Of a stretch of 30,931 nt of DNA, positions 10,101-17,600 are shown in pieces. Position numbers and translations under genes: made by a program. The stretch spans positions 1 to 30,931 of the forward strand of contig JAFLSH010000002.1 of the NCBI GenBank assembly GCA_022511055.1. The letters run 5' to 3'. Every line of letters starts with the position of its first letter. Positions within the stretch are counted from its first letter, which is position 1. Under the pieces are notes generated by a model. The model saw only the letters and a program-made list of their open reading frames with translations. It did not search any database and had not been told where the DNA came from. Origin of the DNA: Prevotella sp. (GTDB taxonomy: Bacteria; Bacteroidota; Bacteroidia; Bacteroidales; Bacteroidaceae).

Positions 10101-10521
10101 CATTCACCTGCGTCTGGCCCTTCAGCACCACGCTGGCACCGGGCAGAGGGTCGCCCTGGCGGTCGGTCACCTTACCGACAATGGTTACCGTGCGGCCATG
10201 CTCCGACTGCTGCAGCGACTGTTTCTGAAAGAAAATCATCACTTGCCGCTGCGACACCTTGTAGCTAAGTCCCGTACCCTTCAGCAGTCGCTCCATAACC
10301 TCGTCTATGGGCTGGTTAGTGGCATCGATGGTGGCCTGCTGCTGCAGACGCTCACGAACAGCCTCATCAAAGACGAAGACGTAGTTTGAAGTCTGCTCAA
10401 TCTTGTCCATAATCTCAGTGATGGGGCGTTCCGTTGCGCGAATGCTGACCGCCGTCTGCGCCGACAAACGGGTCGCACACACCACACTGACAAGAGTGAG
10501 TACCAATAGTAGTTTTCTCAT
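7198..10521 (-). CDS. SusC/RagA TonB-linked outer-membrane transporter with STN signalling domain
   Basis: Outer-membrane TonB-dependent channel of 1107 residues that imports what its SusD partner binds. Domains in order: signal peptide to about residue 21; STN (secretin/TonB short N-terminal) domain about 25-97, which in such transducers contacts a FecR anti-sigma factor; carboxypeptidase-D-like domain about 113-185 (VTDRQGDPLPGASVVLKG); TonB plug from about 205 with DAAAKAIYGSKAANGVVVVE; then a long beta-barrel ending in the aromatic-terminated strand FSFTLSARF. The ATG at 10521 gives a clean signal peptide; the frame extends to 10539 only through a TTG. No sigma or FecR gene lies next to this operon on its own strand. 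The STN domain is about 48/73 identical (hand count) to that of the SusC at 14680, suggesting a shared signalling partner. Confidence 0.95.
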   Translation of the reverse strand: MRKLLLVLTLVSVVCATRLSAQTAVSIRATERPITEIMDKIEQTSNYVFVFDEAVRERLQQQATIDATNQPIDEVMERLLKGTGLSYKVSQRQVMIFFQKQSLQQSEHGRTVTIVGKVTDRQGDPLPGASVVLKGQTQVNAITTDVGNYEISVPREGSVLVVSFVGMVPREVRVGKSRVIDVALSDDVAQLKGVEVVGNGMFQRRSETFTGSAATFTGEQIRMNGSVNALQSLKNLDPSFIINENVDMGSNPNTMPDVQFRGQSSIDLKSDYETSPNLPLFILNGFETSLEKIVDMDMNLIQSITILKDAAAKAIYGSKAANGVVVVETVQPKQGRLRVSYNGSVELTVPDLNSYHLTNAAGKLQAELLAGKYTHESNAYDQSQLTGQYYELLKEVARGVDSYWMSQPLRTGVGQRHSLMLDGGDQAMLYSASLSYNDIAGVMKGSDRRTVSGNITLSYRLKSLIFRNQLTIDDNTGTESPYGDFSLYSRMNPYWRIHDEEGQLIRQYSNGTWNPLYDAGLNSRNQSKYTLITENFYTEWNLLENLKLTGRVGLTVRKDKSDVFTPASNSQYASILPSSEEYLNRGSYAQSHGQSNQVNADLGVNYSLTRGKHMLFTNLQYSIEQARSETESFQTIGFPSDRMDFISFGNGYADGSKPGGSESTTRSIGVIGAANYSFDDRYLADVSYRLNASSMFGARNKWGSFWSAGIGWNLHHEPWLKGNKVLNYLKVRASIGRTGSQNFNSYQALSTYSYITDRTYNGDMGVTLMALANPDLKWQRQLERNIGFDITLFNRLSGRFEYYNNLTDNLLTDVTLAPSSGFSSFKENLGETINKGYELTLNYRLLSLPQSRTTVNLFWNVGHNTNKISKISNALKAYNEAQDAAKDDYAGGSTELQAQQRRVSTRYEEGQSMSALWAVRSAGIDPTTGQEVFIKKDGSTTFEWSSADQVVCGDSQSKYQGNFGLSARWHYLEASCSFSYKLGGQIYNSTLVDKVENVDVMNWNVDERVLTERWNTPGQVAKFKSIKDTGVTKPTSRFVEDYNELAFSVITIGYDFSSLPWVQKSPLEYLKLSATMNDIGWLSTVKKEWGLSYPRARTFSFTLSARF

Positions 10522-10608
10522 GAGTTGGAAAAATTGCAATTTCTGTTTTCTCTAATTACATAAGACACACAACTTTGGCAAACATCATCGCTAATTGCGG
10601 ACTTTATG

Positions 10609-10735
10609 AAAAACACTGGATTTTTTCTGCAAAAACCCGCCACTTTAGCAAAAAAACTCCGTGAGTTTCGGGCAAAACTCACGGAGAAATTTTCAAAACT
10701 CCCATACTATTTTCCAATAGTCATGGAGTTTTCGC
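10609..10735. repeat. 21-bp phased repeat array, copy A
   Basis: Six consecutive degenerate units begin at 10609, 10631, 10652, 10673, 10694 and 10715, so the period is 21 bp after a first step of 22. The first five start with an A-tract (AAAAAC or CAAAAC); the sixth diverges (CAATAG). The units at 10673 and 10694 closely match units in copy B at 30240-30344. Two inverted repeats are laid over the array: a perfect 12-bp stem 10657-10668/10675-10686, and a 17-bp stem with three central mismatches 10695-10711/10716-10732. A 21-bp spacing is two helical turns, so the A-tracts lie on one face of the DNA. Function unknown. Confidence 0.8.
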
Positions 10736-10805
10736 CGAAACTCGCCGCAGTTCTACCAAATTTACAATCTGGCAGAACAATTGGCCTAACTTCAGGACAA
10801 ATTAT

Positions 10806-10950
10806 CGCGCGCATGCGTATTATAGTAGCCAAACAGGCTGAACACCCTGCACCCTCGACACCCTCAACACCCTGGGGGTGTCGGGGGTGTCGAGGGTGCA
10901 GGGCAAGTAGTTTGTATTAACTATATATGCGCATACGCGCGCGTAAGGGG
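10806..10950. repeat. Palindromic intergenic element, copy A (CG/TA ends, GGGTGT hairpin)
   Basis: The left end (10806-10830) reads CGCGCGCATGCGTATTATAG and the right end (10921-10945) is roughly its inverse complement, CTATATATGCGCATACGCGC. Between them is a near-perfect hairpin, 10845-10873 paired with 10874-10903, made of CACCCT-type units on the left arm and GGGTGT-type units on the right, with 26 of 30 positions complementary and almost no loop. A homologous, longer copy lies at 30419-30743 in the same orientation, preceded by the same array and a spacer of nearly equal length (70 against 74 bp). I do not recognise the family. It could be a MITE-like element, a REP-type sequence or a structured RNA. 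Confidence 0.75.
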
Positions 10951-10972
10951 AAACAAGCTACGTTCCGCCGGG

Positions 10973-11017
10973 AAAAGAAAAAACCATCCCGAACACCTTC
11001 ACGGTGTCCGGGATGGT
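10973..11017 (-). terminator. Rho-independent terminator of the T9SS cargo gene
   Basis: The 15-bp stem pairs 10983-10997 with 11003-11017 around a 5-base loop. The one imperfect position is an A-C mismatch on the plus strand but a G-U wobble on the minus strand, so the hairpin is complete only for minus-strand RNA. On that strand it is followed by a T-rich tail (five T, C, four T; 10982-10973). It begins 30 bp after the stop of the gene at 11048. Confidence 0.88.
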
Positions 11018-11047
11018 CCACTTGTATAGTTCCTGAAAAAGAGAGAA

Positions 11048-12715
11048 TTATTTCACCACTTTCTTCACCTCGTTGCCCTGGCGGACAATGTAGAGCTGGC
11101 GGCCGTTGGCGTTCTGCACGCGCTGACCCTTCAGGTTGTAGACTTCCACCTGTGCGGGCTTGCCGTTGACCGTGATGTTCTGAACACCCGTGCCGTCGCC
11201 ACCGTTGGCCAGGTCATAGACATTCACCTCCACTGCGTTTGAAGGCTGCGATTCGCCAGTAGCATAGACAGCGCAAATCCAGATTTTGCAGGTGGGGCCT
11301 GTGCCGAGGCTTACGGTCTCGTAGGTGTCGGGGTCGTAATAGGTATCCTCGAAGGTGGTCCAGTAGAAGTTCTGGCGGTCGGTCACCCACGTGTTGACAC
11401 TGTTGTAGTTGTCGAGCAGCTCATCCTCGCCCCTGGCCTGAATGTAGCTGGCGCTGGGATACCAGGTCTCGCCGTTCTGCTTGTCGACATAGACCTTGTA
11501 GTCCGTGATGGCAGAAGCACCCTCGGGAACATCCCAAGAGAGTGTCAGGTTGTAGTACTGTGAAACGTAGCCGTAGCTCTCCACGTCAACCTTCTCGGCA
11601 GCCGTCACCTTGAAGTTCTCCATCGGCAGGTTGCCCTCGTCCTTCACGCTGACCTTCACGAAATCAGAGAGGTTCTTCGGCTCGCCGCCGACAACAGCCT
11701 GCACGGCAATCTGATGCTCGCCGTCGCTCAGCAGCGGGGTGATGAACTCAGTCTTGCCTTCCACCTCAGCCTCGTTGTTGTCATACATGACAATGTACTT
11801 CTCGGCGCCGCTGACAGCATCCCACTTGACATAGACCTCATTGTTGTCAATGGCCTCGGCCTGCACGTTCTGAACCACAAATGCCGGGTCGACCGTAGCA
11901 TAGGTGTAGCGCCACTCAATCTCTGACTGATAGCGGCCACTGTTGATTTCCGTGCGAGACTTAACGGTGCCATCCGTGTTGTACACATAAGTGATGGTCA
12001 GGTCGGCCTGGTCATACTCGTGGCCGGCCTCAGCCGTCACATCATAGTAGCCAGAGGTGGTCTTGACCAGCTGGCCGTTCTCGTAAACGTTATATTCAAA
12101 TGTGTTGGGGGTTGTGTATTCGCCGGTCTCGGCATCTGGCAGCATCTGGATTTTGGCAACCAGCTGCTTGCTGTCGTTGAAAGTCAGCTGATAGTGCGAC
12201 TCGTAGCCGATAACCTCTTCGCCGTCGGTCACGCTGAAGCTGCGCATCACGGTGTATTCGCCGTTTTCGTAGCCGTCATAGTAAGTGCCGCTGGTATAGG
12301 TTACATTGCCTTCATTGTCAAGGCTCTGGGTAGTCTGCTTTGTCTGGTTGCCCTCGCTGTCGTACTCGTAGCTGACCCGAGTGGTTGCACAGAACACACC
12401 ACCCGATGTACTCCACTGCTCGCGCGTAGCCACTCTGCCGTCGGCATTGTAGGCGTAGCGATACTGGGCATAGCTGTTGCGCTCCATGACCTGAACCCCG
12501 CCGGCATTGTAGTAATAGCGGTTGTAGTCGTGAAGGGTCGGCTCATCAAGGCGCTTGTAGACATAGCCCCAAGAGCCGTCTTCACCTTGCTCGTATGAAC
12601 TCTGGAGCCAGCTCCAGCCAGTCACGTCAACCAGCACCGTCTGCTGTGCCTGCGCACTGGCGGCGGTCACTGCCAGCAGGGCAGCAGCCGCAAACTTACG
12701 TAAATTTCTCTTCAT
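11048..12715 (-). CDS. Secreted protein with YD-like repeats, Fn3-like domains and probable T9SS sorting tail
   Basis: Predicted exported protein of 555 residues; I do not recognise a specific family. Residues 1-25 form a signal peptide (ending ASAQAQ). Residues about 60-275 contain recurring Tyr/Asp/Gly units (YAYNADGRV, YEYDSEGNQ, YNVYENGQL, YVYNTDGTV) like YD/RHS-type beta repeats. Two fibronectin type III-like domains follow: about 280-357 (VYVKWDAVSGAEKYIVMYD) and about 366-510 (LSWDVPEGASAITDYKVYV). The last about 40 residues (VEVYNLKGQRVQNANGRQLY, ending KKVVK) resemble a type A T9SS C-terminal signal, so the protein may be attached to or released from the cell surface. ATG at 12715 is preferred; another in-frame ATG lies two codons upstream. 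The gene is divergent from the sigma gene and has its own terminator. Binding or adhesion is plausible but unproven. Confidence 0.75.
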   Translation of the reverse strand: MKRNLRKFAAAALLAVTAASAQAQQTVLVDVTGWSWLQSSYEQGEDGSWGYVYKRLDEPTLHDYNRYYYNAGGVQVMERNSYAQYRYAYNADGRVATREQWSTSGGVFCATTRVSYEYDSEGNQTKQTTQSLDNEGNVTYTSGTYYDGYENGEYTVMRSFSVTDGEEVIGYESHYQLTFNDSKQLVAKIQMLPDAETGEYTTPNTFEYNVYENGQLVKTTSGYYDVTAEAGHEYDQADLTITYVYNTDGTVKSRTEINSGRYQSEIEWRYTYATVDPAFVVQNVQAEAIDNNEVYVKWDAVSGAEKYIVMYDNNEAEVEGKTEFITPLLSDGEHQIAVQAVVGGEPKNLSDFVKVSVKDEGNLPMENFKVTAAEKVDVESYGYVSQYYNLTLSWDVPEGASAITDYKVYVDKQNGETWYPSASYIQARGEDELLDNYNSVNTWVTDRQNFYWTTFEDTYYDPDTYETVSLGTGPTCKIWICAVYATGESQPSNAVEVNVYDLANGGDGTGVQNITVNGKPAQVEVYNLKGQRVQNANGRQLYIVRQGNEVKKVVK

Positions 12716-12893
12716 AAGCATTTTTTCTTTTTAAAAAGTTTGGTTAAAAAATATATTAAATAATTCTTTCTCGCTCGCCCTTTCGGGGGAATTTCTTTGT
12801 ATTATGACACACAAAGACAAAATCTATCATCAAAAAAATGATATTATTTTCAAAAAAACGCCAAATTCATAGCATTTTATCACTTTTTTAAGG

Positions 12894-12901
12894 TAACTTT
12901 G
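12894..12901 (+). promoter_or_regulatory. Bacteroidetes -7 promoter element upstream of the ECF sigma gene
   Basis: TAACTTTG fits the Bacteroidetes -7 consensus TAnnTTTG and lies 30 bases before the sigma gene ATG at 12932. The T-rich run before it has no clear TTG at the -33 position. Its presence argues against the upstream TTG (12899) as the sigma gene start, since that codon overlaps the promoter box. Confidence 0.6.
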
Positions 12902-12931
12902 CGCCAAATTCACAGAAAGACTTGCAGACCA

Positions 12932-13522
12932 ATGGCATCTATTTGGGATAAAGCCTTCAACAACTCTAATAATAGTATGCGTGCGCAAAGAAACGCCCAC
13001 GAGCGCATGCTGTCGCTATATTCCGAATACGCCGATGACCTGCTGGCCTACGGCACAGGGCTGGGATTCGGGCGCGAAGACATAGAAGACACACTGCAAG
13101 ACGTGTTTTTCAACCTCTATCAGCGTGACCCGCAGCTGCAAGAGGTACACAACGTGAAGGTCTATCTGTTCACGGCGCTGAAAAACCGCCTGCTCAACAC
13201 CACCCGCCGCCAGCACATGGACAGTCTTGACAGCGAGCCGTATGAGCATTTCGATGTCAGTGTCACCATCAACGACCTGCTGGAAGACGAGGAAGAACGG
13301 CAGCGGCTGAAGCTCAAGGTAGAGCAAGGCATGGCACAGCTGACACCCCGCCAGCGCGAGGCCGTCTATCTGCGCTACATCCAGGAGATGAGCTATGAGG
13401 ATATTGCCGTGCTGTTGCAGATGACCAAGCCGTCAGTCAGAAACCTGGTGTCGAAAGGGCTCATCGAAATGCGGAAAAATCTGGTCGCAAAAGAAATTTC
13501 TTTGCTTTTCTTGATGATATAA
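12932..13522 (+). CDS. ECF-type RNA polymerase sigma factor (FecI-like)
   Basis: Directs RNA polymerase to a small regulon, normally including the neighbouring transporter genes, when released from its anti-sigma factor. The protein has 196 residues. Region 2 lies at about 25-90 (ERMLSLYSEYADDLLAYG, then EDIEDTLQDVFFNLYQ and LFTALKNRLLNTTRR). The region 4 helix-turn-helix is at about 135-185 (LTPRQREAVYLRYIQEMSYE, DIAVLLQMTKPSVRNLVSKG). The ATG at 12932 is chosen because the longer frame starts with a TTG inside the -7 promoter box. FecR follows after 41 bp, then SusC and SusD, the classic Bacteroidetes trans-envelope signalling arrangement. By family knowledge the SusC STN domain, loaded with ligand, signals through FecR. 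The SusC at 10521 may also be a target, since its STN domain is similar. Confidence 0.93.
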   Translation: MASIWDKAFNNSNNSMRAQRNAHERMLSLYSEYADDLLAYGTGLGFGREDIEDTLQDVFFNLYQRDPQLQEVHNVKVYLFTALKNRLLNTTRRQHMDSLDSEPYEHFDVSVTINDLLEDEEERQRLKLKVEQGMAQLTPRQREAVYLRYIQEMSYEDIAVLLQMTKPSVRNLVSKGLIEMRKNLVAKEISLLFLMI

Positions 13523-13563
13523 GCCGGCGGTCTGTGTCTATAAGAGTAAAGACATCGAAACCT

Positions 13564-14643
13564 ATGGACTTCATAGACGAACTACTCGACAATGAACGGC
13601 TCAGCAGTCTGGAAAAAGACTTGGCGGCTGTCAGCCTGAACGATGTTCACTTCACTGACAGCGAGAAACAGCAGGCCATGCAGAAGCTGAGCCAGCGGAT
13701 GGCCGACCATGACCGGCACAGCCGGTGGCGCCGCACGGCGGTGGCCGCCGCACTGGCAGCGACACTCGTCGCCGCAGGCGCTACACTGTGGAACTTTGGC
13801 CACAGGCAGGCGGAAAGCCGGCAGCAGATGGGCCATGTCGTTCCGCGTAACCTCGATATGGTGCTGACCACTACAGACGGGCACGCCCTGAACCTGAGCG
13901 AAGGCGGCCAGCTGAGGTGCAGCGAACTGGGCTACCTGACCATCAAGTGGCCCGGGCAGACACTGGTGTGTACGCCATCGCCACAGCCGGAACAGAAGGT
14001 AAGCAACGGGCAACTGTGCGAGCTGCGCGTACCCGAAGGCAAGCGCACGCAGATAGAGCTGGCCGATGGCAGCCGCGTGTGGGTCAACTCTGCCACCACC
14101 ATCAGCTTCCCCATCAAGTTCGAGGGAAACGAGCGGCACATACGTGTCGATGGCGAGGTCTATCTGGAAGTGGCTCACAAGGCTGACTGCCCCTTCCGCG
14201 TCGAAGCCAACGGCTTCACGGTCGAGGTGCTGGGCACTAAGTTCGGCGTAACCGCCTACCCGGCGCTCCAGCCGCCGCAAGTGGTGCTGGCCGAAGGGCG
14301 CGTCGAGGTGGTCAGGGGTGACACGGCGCGCTATCAGCTGCAACCCGGCCAGCTGCTCACCTTAGGGCAGCAGCCGCAGATAGAGGAAGTGGAAGCCTAC
14401 ACCTACACGTCGTGGAAAGACGGGCTGCTCTACCTCAACGGCACCACACTGGGCGAGATTCTTAACTGGCTGGCCAAGCAGTATGCCGTCGACATCAACT
14501 GCGCACCCGGCAGCTCGCGGCTGAAGGTCTACGGCAAGCTCATCCTGGAAGACAGGGTCGAAGAGGTGCTGAACAATCTGACCGTCATTGAGCCCATACG
14601 CTATACCATACGCAACAACCAGATTTTTGTTGACGAGAAATAA
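13564..14643 (+). CDS. FecR-family anti-sigma factor, inner-membrane signal transducer
   Basis: Single-pass inner-membrane protein of 359 residues that holds the ECF sigma factor until an STN-bearing transporter signals. Residues 1 to about 56 are cytoplasmic and end in the positively charged RWRR. A membrane segment spans about 58-77 (TAVAAALAATLVAAGATLW). The periplasmic FecR domain is at about 145-255 (RVPEGKRTQIELADGSRVWV, DGEVYLEVAHKA, VEVLGTKFGVTAY). The C-terminal domain at about 285-359 (LYLNGTTLGEILNWLAKQYA) is of the DUF4974 type. The ATG at 13564 is preferred over an in-frame GTG at 13534. The gene is co-transcribed with the sigma gene and SusC (36 bp downstream). Only one such anti-sigma is present for two STN-type SusC proteins. 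Confidence 0.94.
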   Translation: MDFIDELLDNERLSSLEKDLAAVSLNDVHFTDSEKQQAMQKLSQRMADHDRHSRWRRTAVAAALAATLVAAGATLWNFGHRQAESRQQMGHVVPRNLDMVLTTTDGHALNLSEGGQLRCSELGYLTIKWPGQTLVCTPSPQPEQKVSNGQLCELRVPEGKRTQIELADGSRVWVNSATTISFPIKFEGNERHIRVDGEVYLEVAHKADCPFRVEANGFTVEVLGTKFGVTAYPALQPPQVVLAEGRVEVVRGDTARYQLQPGQLLTLGQQPQIEEVEAYTYTSWKDGLLYLNGTTLGEILNWLAKQYAVDINCAPGSSRLKVYGKLILEDRVEEVLNNLTVIEPIRYTIRNNQIFVDEK

Positions 14644-14679
14644 TTCACAACCACAAATATTAAGACCATTAAGATAAGC

Positions 14680-17600
14680 ATGAAGAAACTGATAACGGGC
14701 TTATGTCTGTTCTGTGCCACTACCCTGCTGGCGCAGGGCAACATCAGCGTACAGGCCACAGACCGGCCCATCAGCGAGATTATCAGGCTGATTGAGCAAT
14801 CGAGCAATTATGTGTTCGTCTTCGATGAAACGGTGCGCGACTTGCTGGCCAGCCGCGCCACCATCAATGCCACTGACCAGCCCATCGGCCAGATTATGGA
14901 ACAGCTGCTCAAGGGCACAGACCTGGAGTATAAGACATCGCAGCGGCAGGTCATGGTGTTTCAGAAAAGCCAGCAACTGCCTGACAGCCAGAAGTTCTTG
15001 GCAGAGGGAACGGTATATGACAGCAACGGCGAGCCGCTGATAGGCGCCAGTGTCTATGTCAAGGATGCCGAGGTGGGCACGGTCACTGATGAGCGCGGGC
15101 ATTACAGCATCCGTGTGCCGTCAGGCCGCTCGGTGCTGCGGTTTACCTACATCGGCTATGATGCCTTGGAGATGCAGGCCGCTGAGGCCAAGGCCAAGAA
15201 GGTCAGTCTGCACCTCAGCTCCACCAGTCTGAAAGAGGTAACGGTGGTCAGCGATGGCTATAACACCATAGACAAGCGCCTGTCGGCCAGTTCGACCTAT
15301 ACCGTCAAGGCAGAAGACATACAGATTGCCAACGTGCCAAACGTGTCGAACATGCTGCAAGGCCGTGTGCCGGGCTTGGCAGTTGTCGCCCCCTCAGGCT
15401 CACCCAATGCAGCGCCGAAGATGCGCATGCGCGGCTCATCGACCATCCACGGCGATGCAGCGCCCGTGTGGGTCATTGACGGGGTCATCTGGGAAGAGAC
15501 TGTCAACGTGTCCAATGATGAAGTGAACGCCATACTCCGCGGCAACCAAAGTCTGGATCAGGTCAATGAGAATGCCAGCCTCTCGCTGTTGGGCAACGCC
15601 ATCACGGGGCTGAACCCACACGATATAGAGAGCATCACCTTCCTGAAAGATGCGTCGGCCACGGCCATCTATGGCACCCGCGCCGCCAACGGTGTCATCG
15701 TGGTGAAGACCAAGCGCGGCCGGGAAGGCAAAACTCAGGTGAACTTCTCAAGTTCGCTGGGCTTCACGTCACGGCCCCGCTACAGCCAGTATGACATGAT
15801 GAACTCACAGGAACGCATACAGCTGTCAAAAGACATGATGGCCAACGGCTATGTGTTCGATGTGCAGCCTTACGCAACAGGGTTTGAAGGCGCACTGTTC
15901 GACCTCTATGCCAAGAACATCAGCGATGAGGAGTTTGCCGCCCGTGTCACCGAGCTGGAGACAAGAAACACAGACTGGTTTAAGAAACTCTTCCAAAACG
16001 CTATCAATCAAGACTATAACGTCAACGTGTCTGGCGGCGGCGGGCAGACCCGATACTACACTTCGCTGGGATATAGTGATGCCCGTGGCTCGTCGAAAGG
16101 AGACCTGATGCGCCGCTACAACATGAACATGAGCCTGGATACGCGACTATGGAATGTGCTGCAAGTGTCGACCAGACTGATGGCCAGTGACCGCACCAGC
16201 GATGGATTCTACATGGTAAACCCATTCGACTATGCCATCTACGCCGCCCGGACACTGGACCCACAGGAGTATTACACGCAGACACAGACCCGCATCGAGG
16301 GCACAGACAACAACTACATGCTGCGCTACAACATCTTCAACGAACTGGAACACACTTCGAACACCACAAACGTCAGGCAGACCAATGCGCAGATTAGCCT
16401 CAGGGCACAGCTGGCCAAAGGGCTCTTTGCCGATGGTATGCTGAGCTACAACCTGTCGAACACCAGCCAGCGCCAGTGGGCAGACGAGAATTCATACTAC
16501 ATCAGCGGCATACGCGGCTATGAAGTGGGCGCGGTGCTGCCCGGCAGCGCTGATGAACTGGCATCGAGACTGCCCCGAGGCGGCATACTGTTAGACGACC
16601 AGCAGAAGCAGACCTCATGGACTGCGCGCGCCCAGCTGAACTACAACCGCTCATTCGGCAGCCAGCAAGACCACACCGTGCAGGCCATGTTAGGCTATGA
16701 AGCGCGCTCAACAAGATATGATGGTCTGAAGGAGCAGGAGTACGGCTACTTCCCAGACCGCGGCAACAAAGTGAGCTTTGAATACAACAACTCTGTGTCG
16801 GGCTCAACTGACTGGCACGGCTCGCTCGACAAGCACACGGCCACCCTCGTCAGCACTTTGAGCAACACCATATCGGAATACGGCACACTGGTCTACAGCT
16901 ACAAGAATCGCTACATACTGAACGCCAACCTGCGCATGGATGCCTCAAACCGTTTCGGACAATACACCAACCACAAGTTTCTGCCTGTCTGGTCGGCGGC
17001 CTTCCGCTGGAACATGGGCGATGAGCCATGGATGCCGCACACGGTCATCAACGACCTGAGCCTGCGGGGCAGCTTTGGCATGCAGGGTAACATCCCCACA
17101 TCGGTAGGGCCAAACCTGGTGGTCAGGTATCCTTCCACGGTCGTCAACCGCTGGTCGGGCGAATACCAGCTGAACATATCACGGCTGCCCTATCCCAACC
17201 TGAGATGGGAAAAGACACGCACCATCAACCTCGGACTGGAATGGGGGCTGCTGAACGGCCGCATCACTGGTACTTTCGACTATTATCACAAGAAGGGTAC
17301 TGACATTCTGTTCAAGCTGCCCGTTGCACTGGAATACGGTCAGGAAGAGGTCTACCGCAACGGCGCAGACCTGACAAACTACGGCCTTGAGCTGTCAATG
17401 ACATTCATACCCATCAGAACGAAGGACTTGGAACTGAGCCTGACACCCATCTGGTCGAAGAACTCCAACCGCGTGGCCAGTGTACAGAAACAGGAATACA
17501 CCATTGATGACTATCTGTCGGGCAATGCCTACGAAGAGGGAAAGCCCGTAAACGCCCTTTACTCATGGCAGTTCACAGGCATTGACCCAGCCACCGGCTA

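Larger units (their letters stand above)
10522..11047. other. Gene-free interval between the two minus-strand transcripts
   Basis: This 526-bp stretch separates the start of SusC (10521) from the end of the T9SS cargo gene (11048). From left to right it holds the probable SusC promoter region, the 21-bp phased array, a conserved spacer, the palindromic element and the minus-strand terminator. For the SusC promoter I see only a 7-of-8 match to TAnnTTTG at 10579-10586 on the minus strand, which is weak. A plus-strand frame at 10606-10920 exists, but its heptad pattern simply reflects the 21-base DNA period, so I do not call it a gene. Confidence 0.6.

Noticed and set aside
10606..10920. 104-residue plus-strand frame with an apparent heptad repeat
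   Set aside because: The 7-residue period is the direct result of the 21-base DNA repeat. The frame runs into the hairpin and has no ribosome site. The corresponding frame in copy B is not the same protein.
13534..13563. GTG start for the FecR gene 30 bases upstream
   Set aside because: The ATG at 13564 gives the usual short acidic FecR N-terminus, and the extra ten residues have no family match.
13582..14343. 253-residue frame antisense to fecR
   Set aside because: It is a shadow of the FecR gene in biased-codon DNA and shows no recognisable domain or signal.
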